Origin: Mycolicibacterium sp. S2-37
GTDB lineage: Bacteria; Actinomycetota; Actinomycetes; Mycobacteriales; Mycobacteriaceae
Reading direction: 5' to 3'
Length of the DNA stretch: 64,000 nt
Assembly: GCF_017352375.1 (NCBI RefSeq)
Contig: NZ_JAFEVR010000013.1
Coordinates: 237,599 to 301,598 of the forward strand
Part shown: piece after piece, positions 11,297-23,549 of the stretch
Layout of the letters: the number at the start of each line of letters is the position of its first letter
How positions within the stretch are numbered: position 1 is the stretch's first letter
The notes under the pieces: generated by a model
The model's input: only the letters and a program-made list of their open reading frames with translations
Database searches by the model: none
What the model was told of the DNA's origin: nothing
Program-made: the position numbers and the translations under genes

Positions 11297-12616
11297 GTGA
11301 CGACGGACACGGACGCCATACCGGTGGTGGCGGTGCACCATCCGCGCCGGGCGGTGATCGACGCGGCGTGGCGGGCGCTCGGCCCGGGGGTCGAGGTGCT
11401 CAGCGGGGCCGACGGCGGACCGTTGCGCCGCACCGTCAAACGGATCCTCGATCCGCTGGTGCTGCGGCTGCGGGCAAACCCGCAGTACTCCACGCCGGTC
11501 GTGCCCGCCGAGGTCGCCACGCAGATGCACGAGCTCATCGTCGAACACGGCGGGCGGCTGCGCGCCGCGGCGGGGTGGTTCGAGTTGCTCAAAGCCGAGC
11601 GGCGGCGAGCCCGGATCACCACGGGCAATGCTCAGGAGCTGTACTTCCCGGTGTGCTTCGAACTGGCTGTGACCAGGGGGGCACCCGGGCCGGATGACGG
11701 TGCGACGGCCGCGGCGGTGCTGCGGGATGTCCACGGCGACCGGGATCGCACCGCCATCGAGGCGCTCAACCGCCACATCGAGGACGAGCGCGTCGTCGCC
11801 GCGCTGTCCGAGCAGCTGCTGCGCAGCTGGACCGACGTCGTCGACGACGGCGCGATCACCGGGCCGTTCCTGAGCGGGCTCGCAACGGTGCTCGGACCCG
11901 CTGACAGCCACCGCGCGGCAGCCGCGCGACAACGCGTGTGGAGCGCCCTCATCGCCGATGCGACTCCGCACAATCTCGGTGCCAGGGCCCGCAGTGCGCC
12001 GGCCGACCTCCCGTGGTCGATCGTCGATGTCGGCCTCAGTTCGCTGGCCCCGCAACCATGTCCGACGGTTGTCGGAGCGTCGCCCGGCGATCGGCCGCTC
12101 GATCGCCCGGTGCTCGACCGGGTGCGCGCCACGTTGCGCCGGGCGCTGGACCGCGATGAGCTCCCCGACATCCCGCTGCTGTGTGCCGAGGAGGTCGACC
12201 GTGCATGCGCGCCGTGGGGGCTGCTCGCCGAGGACAAGCAGGCAACCCTCATCGCCGGTATCGAGATCGCCGAACAACTTGCACCACTGGATGATTCGGC
12301 CACACCGAGCTACCAACTGGCAGCGCTGATCCAGGCGCGTCTGCGCAAGGAGGCCTACGTCCTTCATGCCCGTCGCTGCCTGACTGGCAACGGCCCGATG
12401 CACCCGCGTCAGCGGCAGGTGGTCGAGGATCTGTCTGCGTTCAGCCGCCCGTACCTGAGCCGGCTGTGGGCGCGGCTGCACGGCCGAGACGTGTGGCAGG
12501 AACCGTGCGCCGACGTCGACGACGTCCGTGCACTGCTCGAGGGGGTGGCGAGGTCGGTGAGCCTGGATCACCGCCAGCGCATCAAGGCGATGCTGGAAGT
12601 CCAGGTGGCCGCATGA
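11297..12616 (+). CDS. Conserved helical protein of unknown function in the CHAT locus
   Basis: A 439-aa soluble protein, mostly alpha-helical, with many Arg-rich helices (RRTVKRILDPLVLRLRANP, LLKAERRRARI). I recognise no catalytic motif, signal peptide or membrane segment. The start is GTG 11297; TATCCT at 11284-11289 lies 7 nt upstream, indicating a separate leaderless transcript rather than read-through from the CHAT gene. The open frame extends far upstream of this point only because of GC-rich codon bias. It overlaps the next gene by ATGA, so the two products are probably made together and may interact. Confidence 0.72.
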   Translation: MTTDTDAIPVVAVHHPRRAVIDAAWRALGPGVEVLSGADGGPLRRTVKRILDPLVLRLRANPQYSTPVVPAEVATQMHELIVEHGGRLRAAAGWFELLKAERRRARITTGNAQELYFPVCFELAVTRGAPGPDDGATAAAVLRDVHGDRDRTAIEALNRHIEDERVVAALSEQLLRSWTDVVDDGAITGPFLSGLATVLGPADSHRAAAARQRVWSALIADATPHNLGARARSAPADLPWSIVDVGLSSLAPQPCPTVVGASPGDRPLDRPVLDRVRATLRRALDRDELPDIPLLCAEEVDRACAPWGLLAEDKQATLIAGIEIAEQLAPLDDSATPSYQLAALIQARLRKEAYVLHARRCLTGNGPMHPRQRQVVEDLSAFSRPYLSRLWARLHGRDVWQEPCADVDDVRALLEGVARSVSLDHRQRIKAMLEVQVAA

Positions 12617-13701
12617 AACTGGTGACCGATCAGGGCCTGTGGAGTACCGGACCGCTGCCGGCGGGCAGTCCACTGATCGCCGTCCTGGAAGTGAGCGGTG
12701 CGGTGCTGGCGTGGACGGTCGACGCCCCGGCCGACCCCGTGCACGTCACGTTCACCGATGTGTCCCGTGCCGATTGGCTGTGGCGGGTGGTGGGCGACGC
12801 CGGCCACGTCGCCCTCGCGGAGGCGCTGGACGGTCCTGGCGTGGCGCAGCTCCCGGTCGACGTCGCCGGGGTGGAGGTCGCCGCGCCTGCCGTGGCGCCG
12901 CTACGCCGTATCGCGCTGGGCCACTGGCTGCGCCGCTGGTGGCCGGAGAGCCGCATCGACGGGATCGCCGGTCTCGATCGTGCGGTTCTCGATGCGGAAC
13001 TGGCTCTGCTCACCGCCGCGGCCGACGACTACTTCACCGATGACACGATCGACTCCGACGCTGCCCAACTCCTCGTGCCGCACCTCGACGAACTGGATTT
13101 CCGAGCCCGCCTCGGCGATCCACGCCTGGTGGAACTGGCGCGCAGCTGCGCCGAGCTGGCCGATGACCTGGGGGTCGGGGTGCCCGAGCGGGAGGTGGCG
13201 GCCTCGGGACGGCGTGACGATTACGCCCTGGTCGCCGGTGAGGGCAGCGGCGTACCCACCGGCGCGGTGGCAACCGGAGACGGTGCCATCGCCTGGAGCG
13301 CGGTGCCGCCGGGCGTTTTCGATGCGGCGGAGCGCAGTCTGGCGTGGAGCGTGCACATCGTCGACGGGGCCGCCGTCGCGCAGGTGCGGACGGCCCTGCT
13401 CGGTACCGGTTCGGCGGCGGGAGTGCCGGTTCGCGTCGCAAACGAATCGGTCAGCGGTACGGGATATCTCGACTCCGTGGGGCGCGCGACGCTGCCGCTG
13501 CTGGATGCATCGGGCGACCCGCTGCCGGAGCCGGCGGCCTGGAACCGCGACTGGAGTTCGACGGCGGTGACGGTCGGCGCGGCGACGGCCGAGACCGCGA
13601 CGCACCGGAACCGGATCCGCCGCTTCGCCAGGGCGCGGCTGGGCACAGTCGGTGCCGACGCCTACCTCGCGGAGACGCTGGCCGCCGAATCCGACTACTG
13701 A
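12613..13701 (+). CDS. Conserved protein of unknown function, coupled to the upstream helical protein
   Basis: A 362-aa protein. The first 110 residues look beta-rich (LIAVLEVSGAVLAWTV, PVHVTFTDV), followed by a helical middle with an acidic patch (DDYFTDDTIDSD, about residues 137-148). A second beta-rich domain follows (VHIVDGAAVAQVRTALLG, VPVRVANESVSGTGYLD) and a short helical tail ends the protein. No known motif is visible. ATG 12613 overlaps the preceding stop by 4 bp. Its end overlaps the convergent esterase gene by 7 bp, so the two cannot share a classical terminator. Confidence 0.72.
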   Translation: MKLVTDQGLWSTGPLPAGSPLIAVLEVSGAVLAWTVDAPADPVHVTFTDVSRADWLWRVVGDAGHVALAEALDGPGVAQLPVDVAGVEVAAPAVAPLRRIALGHWLRRWWPESRIDGIAGLDRAVLDAELALLTAAADDYFTDDTIDSDAAQLLVPHLDELDFRARLGDPRLVELARSCAELADDLGVGVPEREVAASGRRDDYALVAGEGSGVPTGAVATGDGAIAWSAVPPGVFDAAERSLAWSVHIVDGAAVAQVRTALLGTGSAAGVPVRVANESVSGTGYLDSVGRATLPLLDASGDPLPEPAAWNRDWSSTAVTVGAATAETATHRNRIRRFARARLGTVGADAYLAETLAAESDY

Positions 13702-15020
13702 GCCGATGGCGGTGCCGGTGGCAGCGCAACCGGCGGCACGCCGGGTGTGCCGAGGCGTCCGGCCAGCCACGGCAGCGCCGCGGTGAAGGCGCCGTTGGCG
13801 AACATCCAGTCGTGATCGCCGGGTTGCGACGCGACGGTGCAGTCGATCCCGTTGGCCGTGCCCAACCCACACAGCGCGGTGGCGGCCGCCGCCTGATCCT
13901 TACCCGTGCTGTTGACGTCGAACCATCCCGCGACGTCGGTGTAACGGCCGTGCCGGATCATCACGGTGGTCGGATCGTAGGCCGCCCAGAGGGCGGTATT
14001 GCCGCCGAACAGCCGCTCGACCGTCTGCTCCTTGGTTCCGGAGTTGGGGCCGATATCGCCCGCGATGTCTTCGAAGGCGCTGAACAGTTCGGGGTGCATG
14101 ACGCTCAGGTCGACGGCGCAGGTGCCGCCCATCGACCACCCGACCACGCCCCAGTCCGATCGGTCGCCGCTCACACCGAAGTGTGAGATCAGATACGGGC
14201 GAACGTCTTTGGTGAGGTGGTCGGCGCTGTTGCCTCGGCTGCCGTCGACGCACTCGGTGTCGTTGTTGAACGCGCCGCCCGCGTCGACGAACACCAGCAC
14301 CGGCGCGTTGCCGTGGTGTGCGGCGGCGAACGCATCGACTGTGGCGACCGCGTTCCCTGCCCGCATCCAGTCTCCGGGGGTGTTGAACTCGCCGCCGATC
14401 ATCATCACGACCGGCAGTCGAGGCGGTGGATTCGTCGCGTACCACGCGGGCGGGAGGTACACGAATTCTCCGCGGTGCCGGAATCCCGATGCGCCGTCAC
14501 CGGTGTCGATGGGCACCACGGTTCCCTTGGCCGGCGTGCGGTGCTCCTTCTGCATGGCGACCACGGTCGCGGGATCGGTCTGGTCCGGCAGCGGACCCGC
14601 GGTCATCAGGTTCCACGCGGTCTGCACGGTCGGGAAGTATCCGGTCCACAGGTTCAGCGCAAGGGCTGCGCACAGCACGCACAGCGGCACCGAGAGCAGG
14701 GAGACCGCGCGCCGCCACCACGCGGCGCCTCGCCAGCCGGCCACGGAAATGCCTGCGGCAGTGCCTGAGAGAGCGACCCATACCCACAGCGATGGTGGGG
14801 CGGGCTGACCCGCGAGCCCCTCGGAGGCGACATACTCGTACGCGACCGCGGCGAGAATGGCTCCCACCACCGCTGCCCACGGCAGCCACACCAGCCGCCA
14901 TCGCCGGCTGCGCCGGCCCAGTGCGACCAGCAACGCCACCGCGGCCAGGATCTGCAGGGTCACCGGAATCCAGCCGTGCAGCAGCGACAGCGGATGCCGC
15001 AGTGACTCGGTCAGACTCAC
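13695..15020 (-). CDS. Membrane-anchored esterase (antigen 85/FrmB-like alpha/beta hydrolase)
   Basis: A 441-aa protein with about four N-terminal transmembrane helices (residues about 15-140), followed by an extracytoplasmic alpha/beta-hydrolase domain. The nucleophile elbow is GWSMGG, with an oxyanion-type stretch MMIGGEFNTPGDWM upstream and a C-terminal QPGDHDW carrying the likely catalytic His. This is the putative-esterase family that includes the mycolyltransferases, and the position next to lysX matches Rv1639c. The substrate is unknown; a cell-envelope ester is plausible. It starts at ATG 15020, about 70 bp from the end of lysX. Confidence 0.88.
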   Translation of the reverse strand: MSLTESLRHPLSLLHGWIPVTLQILAAVALLVALGRRSRRWRLVWLPWAAVVGAILAAVAYEYVASEGLAGQPAPPSLWVWVALSGTAAGISVAGWRGAAWWRRAVSLLSVPLCVLCAALALNLWTGYFPTVQTAWNLMTAGPLPDQTDPATVVAMQKEHRTPAKGTVVPIDTGDGASGFRHRGEFVYLPPAWYATNPPPRLPVVMMIGGEFNTPGDWMRAGNAVATVDAFAAAHHGNAPVLVFVDAGGAFNNDTECVDGSRGNSADHLTKDVRPYLISHFGVSGDRSDWGVVGWSMGGTCAVDLSVMHPELFSAFEDIAGDIGPNSGTKEQTVERLFGGNTALWAAYDPTTVMIRHGRYTDVAGWFDVNSTGKDQAAAATALCGLGTANGIDCTVASQPGDHDWMFANGAFTAALPWLAGRLGTPGVPPVALPPAPPSAQ

Positions 15021-15089
15021 ACCGACATCGTGTCCGACCAGTCTTGGAAGCGGCTGTGGGTCGGCTGTCAGCCGTGGGCTCAGATCGGA

Positions 15090-18392
<3,303 letters not shown>

Positions 18393-18437
18393 AGGGCGGG
18401 AGGATATTCGCTCGATGGCCCTAATGTGGGGACCTGC

Positions 18438-18773
18438 TCACCAGACGGGGCCGGTGTACTTCTCGCCGGGGCCCTTGCCGGGTTCGTCGGGAGCGGCGCT
18501 GGCTTCCCGGAAGGCCAGCTGCAGGCTCTTGAGGCCGTCGCGGACCGGGCCCGCGTGTGGGCCGAGGTACTCCACCGATGCCGTCACCAGCCCGGCGAGG
18601 GCCGTGATCAACCGGCGTGCTTCGTCCAGATCGCGGTGGGGGCTGTCGTCGGGATCGGCGTCGGACAGGCCGAGTTTCTCCGCTGCTGCGCTCATCAACA
18701 TGACGGCGGACCGGGTGATCACCTCCACCGCGGGAATATCGGCGAGGTCGCGGATGCTGGGATCTTCGGTCAT
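18438..18773 (-). CDS. DUF1844 family protein
   Basis: A 111-aa helical cytoplasmic protein with the DUF1844 pattern: IPAVEVITRSAVMLMSAAAEKLGL at residues about 13-36, then DLDEARRLITALAGLVTA. The function is unknown. Its conserved place beside infC across mycobacteria suggests a translation or housekeeping link, which is inference. It starts at ATG 18773 and is divergent from infC; the infC promoter starts within 5 bp of this start codon, so the two promoters must lie very close together. Confidence 0.88.
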   Translation of the reverse strand: MTEDPSIRDLADIPAVEVITRSAVMLMSAAAEKLGLSDADPDDSPHRDLDEARRLITALAGLVTASVEYLGPHAGPVRDGLKSLQLAFREASAAPDEPGKGPGEKYTGPVW

Positions 18774-18776
18774 GCC

Positions 18777-18785
18777 TGCTAGAGT
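18777..18785 (+). promoter_or_regulatory. Extended -10 promoter of the infC operon
   Basis: TGC followed by TAGAGT (18780-18785) forms an extended -10 element. Transcription would begin near 18792, giving a leader of about 225 nt before infC. It abuts the start codon of the divergent DUF1844 gene. Confidence 0.55.
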
Positions 18786-18791
18786 GGCATG

Positions 18792-19016
18792 CGCGACCGT
18801 CCTGGCTGACGCCAGGACAGCAAGTGGAGTCCCACTCCCACCGCTGGCTACTTCGGCACAGCGGTCCGGTCACCGGCATCGAGTATGCCGGTTCCGCACC
18901 TGCCGGTGCGGGCGGCTGATGCCGTGATCGGTCGGTAATGGGCCCTGCTGATGCAGGGCCTTCGCTGATTCGGGCGGTGGGTTTGGGTACTCCAGGACCA
19001 CAACATAGGAGGCCCC
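18792..19016 (+). ncRNA. Structured 5' leader of infC-rpmI-rplT (five predicted hairpins)
   Basis: A non-coding leader holding five inverted repeats. The pairs are 18799-18805 with 18812-18818 (7 bp), 18823-18827 with 18832-18836 (5 bp), 18872-18879 with 18885-18892 (8 bp), 18894-18900 with 18905-18911 (7 bp) and 18941-18948 with 18953-18960 (8 bp, loop TGAT). The heptamer TGCCGGT occurs at both 18886-18892 and 18901-18907, so the third stem can be broken in favour of an alternative pairing. IF3-L35-L20 operons are commonly autoregulated by an L20-binding leader; whether this actinobacterial leader does so is inference. A strong AGGAGG follows, 4 nt before the ATC start. Confidence 0.6.
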
Positions 19017-19607
<591 letters not shown>

Positions 19608-19650
19608 CCAGCACCACACGACGTACACCACCACAACCAAGAGGACACCC

Positions 19651-19845
19651 ATGCCCAAGGCCAAGACCCACAGCGGAGCCTCCAAGCGGTTCCGCCGCAC
19701 CGGCACCGGCAAGATCGTGCGGGAGAAGGCCGGCAAGCGCCACCTGCTCGAGCACAAGGCCACCAAGCGCACCCGCAGGCTCACCGGCCGCACCGAATTG
19801 GCGGCCGCCGACACCCGGCGTGTCAAGAAGCTGCTCAACGGCTGA
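19651..19845 (+). CDS. rpmI: 50S ribosomal protein L35
   Basis: A 64-aa, very basic ribosomal protein starting MPKAKTHSGASKRFRRTG, the universal L35 beginning. The complete length is normal for the family. It lies 43 bp after infC and 56 bp before rplT in the classic IF3-L35-L20 operon. The site before ATG 19651 is a weak GAGGA. Confidence 0.98.
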   Translation: MPKAKTHSGASKRFRRTGTGKIVREKAGKRHLLEHKATKRTRRLTGRTELAAADTRRVKKLLNG

Positions 19846-19901
19846 GCGCCGCATCCGACCTTTACCCCGGCTCGAGACCCCGTACTAGATAGGAACCACC
19901 C

Positions 19902-20291
19902 ATGGCACGCGTAAAGCGCGCAGTAAACGCCCAGAAGAAGCGCCGCAGTGTGCTGGAGGCCTCGAAGGGCTACCGCGGTCAGCGGTCGCGCCTGTACCGC
20001 AAGGCCAAAGAGCAGCAGCTGCACTCACTCACCTACGCCTACCGCGACCGGCGGGCCCGCAAGGGTGAGTTCCGCAAGCTGTGGATCTCGCGGATCAACG
20101 CCGCGGCCCGCGCCAACGACATCACCTACAACCGGCTGATCCAGGGTCTCAAGGCCGCCGGCGTCGAGGTGGACCGCAAGAACCTCGCCGAGATCGCCGT
20201 GAGCGACGCGGCGGCCTTCGCCGCGCTGGTCGAGGTCGCCAAGGCTGCGCTGCCCGAGGATGTCAACGCGCCGTCCGGAGAGGCTGCCTGA
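19902..20291 (+). CDS. rplT: 50S ribosomal protein L20
   Basis: A 129-aa L20, an early 23S rRNA-binding assembly protein. The basic N-terminal extension (MARVKRAVNAQKKRRSVLEASKGYRGQRS) and the globular C-domain (NRLIQGLKAAGVEVDRKNLAEIA) are complete. In other phyla L20 represses its own operon by binding the leader mRNA, which makes it the obvious candidate ligand for the structured infC leader here. AGGAA lies 7 nt before ATG. The last codons overlap the proposed CTG start of tsnR. Confidence 0.98.
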   Translation: MARVKRAVNAQKKRRSVLEASKGYRGQRSRLYRKAKEQQLHSLTYAYRDRRARKGEFRKLWISRINAAARANDITYNRLIQGLKAAGVEVDRKNLAEIAVSDAAAFAALVEVAKAALPEDVNAPSGEAA

Positions 20292-21085
20292 CCCTCACCG
20301 AACGCTCCGCCCGGGTGGCGGCAGCGGTCAAACTCCACCGACACGTCGGACGCCGCCGCGCCGAACGCTTCCTCGCCGAGGGGCCCAACCTCGTCGAGGC
20401 CGCGTTGCGGCGCGGAGTCGTATCCGAGGTGTTCGCGACTGAATCTGCGGCGCAACGATTCTCCGAGCTGCTCGCTGACGCCGATGTCCACCTGGTCACC
20501 GAGCGCGCGGCGAAGGCGTTGTCGGACACGGTGACCCCGGTCGGGCTCGTCGCGGTGTGCCGGATGCCGGAGGTGTCGCTCGACGACGTGCTCGCCTCAT
20601 CGCCACAACTGGTCGCCGTCGCCGTCGAGACGTCAGAACCCGGCAACGCGGGCACGTTGATCCGGCTGGCCGACGCCATGGGGGCTGACGCGGTGATCCT
20701 GGCCGGTGACAGCGTGGACCCCTACAACGGGAAGTGCCTGCGAGCCTCTGCGGGCAGCATCTTCGGTGTCTCCGTCGTCGAGGCCCCCGATATCGCCGGA
20801 TCGATCGCCGCGCTGCACGGCGCCGGGCTGACCGTGCTGGCCACCGCGCTCGACGGCGACGTCAGCCTCGATGACGCGGAGCTGTCCGGGCCGACAGCGT
20901 GGCTGTTCGGATCCGAGGCCCACGGGCTCGCCCCGGAGGTGGCCGCGCTCGCCGATGTCCGGGTGACCATCCCGATGGCCGGCAGCGCCGAGAGCCTGAA
21001 TGTGGCTGCGGCCGCCGCGATCTGCCTGTATCAGAGCGCCCGTGCGGCACGCTCACGCCCGTCATCGGCCTCCCGCGGCGGCTAG
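20288..21085 (+). CDS. tsnR: TrmH/SpoU-family RNA 2'-O-methyltransferase (TsnR-like)
   Basis: A SPOUT-fold methyltransferase of about 265 aa. An N-terminal RNA-binding domain (VKLHRHVGRRRAERFLAEGPNLVEAA) precedes the knotted catalytic domain, with motif 1 SEPGNAGTLIRLADAMG, motif 2 WLFGSEAHGL and motif 3 IPMAGSAESLNVAAAAAI. It probably methylates rRNA. The conserved LTERSARVA start is only included if translation begins at CTG 20288, which overlaps the rplT stop as CTGA. The first conventional codon is GTG 20315, nine residues later. Last gene of the infC operon, convergent with the acyl-CoA dehydrogenase (4-bp overlap). Confidence 0.9.
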   Translation: MTLTERSARVAAAVKLHRHVGRRRAERFLAEGPNLVEAALRRGVVSEVFATESAAQRFSELLADADVHLVTERAAKALSDTVTPVGLVAVCRMPEVSLDDVLASSPQLVAVAVETSEPGNAGTLIRLADAMGADAVILAGDSVDPYNGKCLRASAGSIFGVSVVEAPDIAGSIAALHGAGLTVLATALDGDVSLDDAELSGPTAWLFGSEAHGLAPEVAALADVRVTIPMAGSAESLNVAAAAAICLYQSARAARSRPSSASRGG

Positions 21086-22323
21086 CGGCCCAGCATCCCC
21101 TTGGCCACGTGGGTGATCTGCACCTCGTTGCTGCCGGCGTAGATCATCAGCGATTTGGCGTCCCGCGCGAGTTGCTCGACGCGGTATTCGGTCATGTAGC
21201 CGTTGCCGCCGAACAACTGCACCGCCTCCATCGCCACATCGGTGGCCGCCTGCGAGCAGTACCACTTGATCGCCGACGCCTCGGCCAGCGTGATCGGTGT
21301 GCCCGTCTGCGCGGCCTCGATGACGCGGAACAGGATGTTGCGCACGTTCATCCGGGCCACCTCCATGGTGGCGAGTTTGAGCTGGATGAGCTGGAACTGT
21401 CCGATCTCCCGACCCCACAGCGTGCGCTCGTTCGCATAGTCGACGCACAACCGCACGCACTCCTCGATGACGCCGAGTGCCATGGCCGCCACGCCGATCC
21501 GCTCGGCGGAGAAGCTCGACCGTGCGCTGTCCCGGCCGTCGCCGGCCTTGTTCTCCTCGGTTTCGCCGAGCAGCCGGTCGCGGCCGAGCCGCACATTGTC
21601 GAAGAACAGCTCGCCGGTGCGAGAGGAGTGAATGCCCATCTTGCGGAACGGTTTGGACTGGACGAAACCCTCCATGCCGCGGTCGAGTACGAACGTCAGC
21701 ACCTTGCGGTCCCGGGTGTTCTCCGGCGCGCCGTCGTCGTTGAGCTTCGCGTACACGACCACCACGTCGGCATCGGGACCGTTGGTGATGAACGTCTTCT
21801 GCCCGTTGAGGATGTAGTCGTCGCCATCACGCACGACGTAGGACTTCATCCCGCCGAACGCGTCCGAGCCGGAGTCGGGTTCGGTGATCGCCCAGGCGCC
21901 GACCTTCTCGTAGGTGACCAGCTCCGGCAGCCAGCGCTCCTGCTGAGCCAGCGTGCCGCGGCTCATGATGGTGGGAACCGTCAGCCCGAGGCTGACGCCC
22001 ATCCCCGTGACGACGCCCATGCAGACGCGGCACAGCTCGCTGATGACCACGAAGCCCATCCCGCCGGCGTCGCCCCCGAACATTCCACCGCCGCCGGCCG
22101 ACTTCGCCGAACCCGCGTCCCCCTCGCGCAGGCGGGCCAACCGCTTGTCCAGCGACTCCTTGGCCATCGCGTCGATTCCGAAGGTGCTGAACAGCTTCCG
22201 GATGACCGGATAGGGCTCCATCTCGCCGCTCTCGAGCGCGTCGACGTGTGGACGGATCTCCTTGTCGACGAATTCACGGACGGCGTCACGGACGGCGATG
22301 TCTACATCTGACCAATCGAGCAT
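21082..22323 (-). CDS. Acyl-CoA dehydrogenase
   Basis: A 413-aa FAD enzyme that introduces the alpha-beta double bond into an acyl-CoA. The signatures WAITEPDSGSDAFGGMKS and QLFGGNGYMTEYRVEQLARDAKSLMIYAGSNEVQ are present; the Glu in GSNEVQ occupies the usual catalytic-base position. An unusual N-terminal Gly-rich insert (SAKSAGGGGMFGGDAGG) sits around residue 80. Chain-length preference cannot be told. It lies head-to-tail with the MpaB-like gene upstream (4-bp gap), so the two may form a lipid-oxidation operon. Confidence 0.93.
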   Translation of the reverse strand: MLDWSDVDIAVRDAVREFVDKEIRPHVDALESGEMEPYPVIRKLFSTFGIDAMAKESLDKRLARLREGDAGSAKSAGGGGMFGGDAGGMGFVVISELCRVCMGVVTGMGVSLGLTVPTIMSRGTLAQQERWLPELVTYEKVGAWAITEPDSGSDAFGGMKSYVVRDGDDYILNGQKTFITNGPDADVVVVYAKLNDDGAPENTRDRKVLTFVLDRGMEGFVQSKPFRKMGIHSSRTGELFFDNVRLGRDRLLGETEENKAGDGRDSARSSFSAERIGVAAMALGVIEECVRLCVDYANERTLWGREIGQFQLIQLKLATMEVARMNVRNILFRVIEAAQTGTPITLAEASAIKWYCSQAATDVAMEAVQLFGGNGYMTEYRVEQLARDAKSLMIYAGSNEVQITHVAKGMLGR

Positions 22324-22327
22324 GCGT

Positions 22328-23392
22328 TCAGGCTGCCCTATCGCGTCCGCGCGCCGGACGCAGGCCCGCCAAAGAGAACGTGGTGTGCACCAGCGAGCCG
22401 GCTTTGTCGAGCAGCGTCTTGCGGCTCGGGACGTAATGCATGGGCAGTCCGCGGCGCTCCCGCGGCGGGCCCATGAAGGCCGGCGCCTCGACCAGGGGAG
22501 CGTCGGGCGCCAGTTTGCCTTCGGCTCGGCGGTACGCGGCGACCGCGCGCGGGTGCAACCTGATCTCGTCGGGCACCGCCACGAATGCGAGCTCGATGAG
22601 CTTGCCCACCAGTCGCAGGAGCACTTCGTCGCCCGGCGTCCAGCGCATGCCGGCTCGCTCGCGTACGGCCGGGTCGAAGAGCCCGGCTGCTACCCAGCGC
22701 TGACCGGCGAGCATGGGCCGGAACAGCTGGTCCCATACCGGCGTGGGCATCATCACGAACCACGGCTTGGGGATGCGCAGCGACAGGATGTCCAATGTGG
22801 CCTGATTGATCTCGAGTTCTTCGCGGCATTTGTGGTCCCAGTATCGGCAGAAGTCCTCCCAGGACGACGGCACCGGCCGCATGCTCATCCCGTACATCCG
22901 GTACCACTGCACGTGTTCGTCGAAGAGCTGCCGTTTCTCGGCTTCGGTCAGGCCCCCGCAGAAGTACTCCGCGGTCTTGATGATCAGCATGAAGAACGTG
23001 GCGTGCGCCCAGTAGAAGGTCTCCGGGTTGAGCGCGTGATAGCGCCGTCCCGCGCTGTCGGTGCCCTTGATCGTATTGTGGTAGCTCTTGATCTGCTCAC
23101 CAGTCGTGGCGGCGCGCTCACCGTCGTAGACCACACCCATGATCGGGTACACCGAACGTGCCACCCGCTGCAGCGGTTCACGCTTGATGATCGAGTGGTC
23201 CTCGACGCCGGCGCCCAATTCGGGATACATGTTCTGGATAGCGCCGATCCACACGCCGAGGATCCCGGTACGCAAGTCCCCGAAGTACTTCCAGGTCAGG
23301 GAATCCGGTCCGAGCGGATGTCGCGGCGTCTGCCGGGACCGCGCGTCGGCCAGGGGAGTGTCATTCGATGTCTTGGACGATCTCACGGTCAT
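22328..23392 (-). CDS. DUF2236 / MpaB-like oxygenase
   Basis: A 354-aa protein of the ER-bound oxygenase MpaB / rubber-oxygenase (Lcp) family. Family features include the early WKYFGDLRTGILG, the His-bearing helix NPETFYWAHATFFM and the RM(Y)G segment, which in Lcp enzymes surround a haem. It matches Rv1645c by position beside the adenylate cyclase and pheST. Substrates in mycobacteria are unknown; oxidative cleavage of isoprenoid or lipid double bonds is possible (inference). The start was set at ATG 23392 (MTVRSSKT); an open extension to 23656 enters the promoter region of the divergent cyclase gene. Confidence 0.87.
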   Translation of the reverse strand: MTVRSSKTSNDTPLADARSRQTPRHPLGPDSLTWKYFGDLRTGILGVWIGAIQNMYPELGAGVEDHSIIKREPLQRVARSVYPIMGVVYDGERAATTGEQIKSYHNTIKGTDSAGRRYHALNPETFYWAHATFFMLIIKTAEYFCGGLTEAEKRQLFDEHVQWYRMYGMSMRPVPSSWEDFCRYWDHKCREELEINQATLDILSLRIPKPWFVMMPTPVWDQLFRPMLAGQRWVAAGLFDPAVRERAGMRWTPGDEVLLRLVGKLIELAFVAVPDEIRLHPRAVAAYRRAEGKLAPDAPLVEAPAFMGPPRERRGLPMHYVPSRKTLLDKAGSLVHTTFSLAGLRPARGRDRAA

Positions 23393-23549
23393 CGGGGTCC
23401 TCGCAATTCGCCGTCCCGTCGTACCCACGATAGTTCTTGACAACGGGTGTTGTCGATGTCCTGTGGTCGTGTCGCGGTCACCGGATGTGAGCAACGGCGC
23501 CGCGCACGGCATTTGCCGACGCGGAAAACGGCCACCTAGGCTGGCCGGC

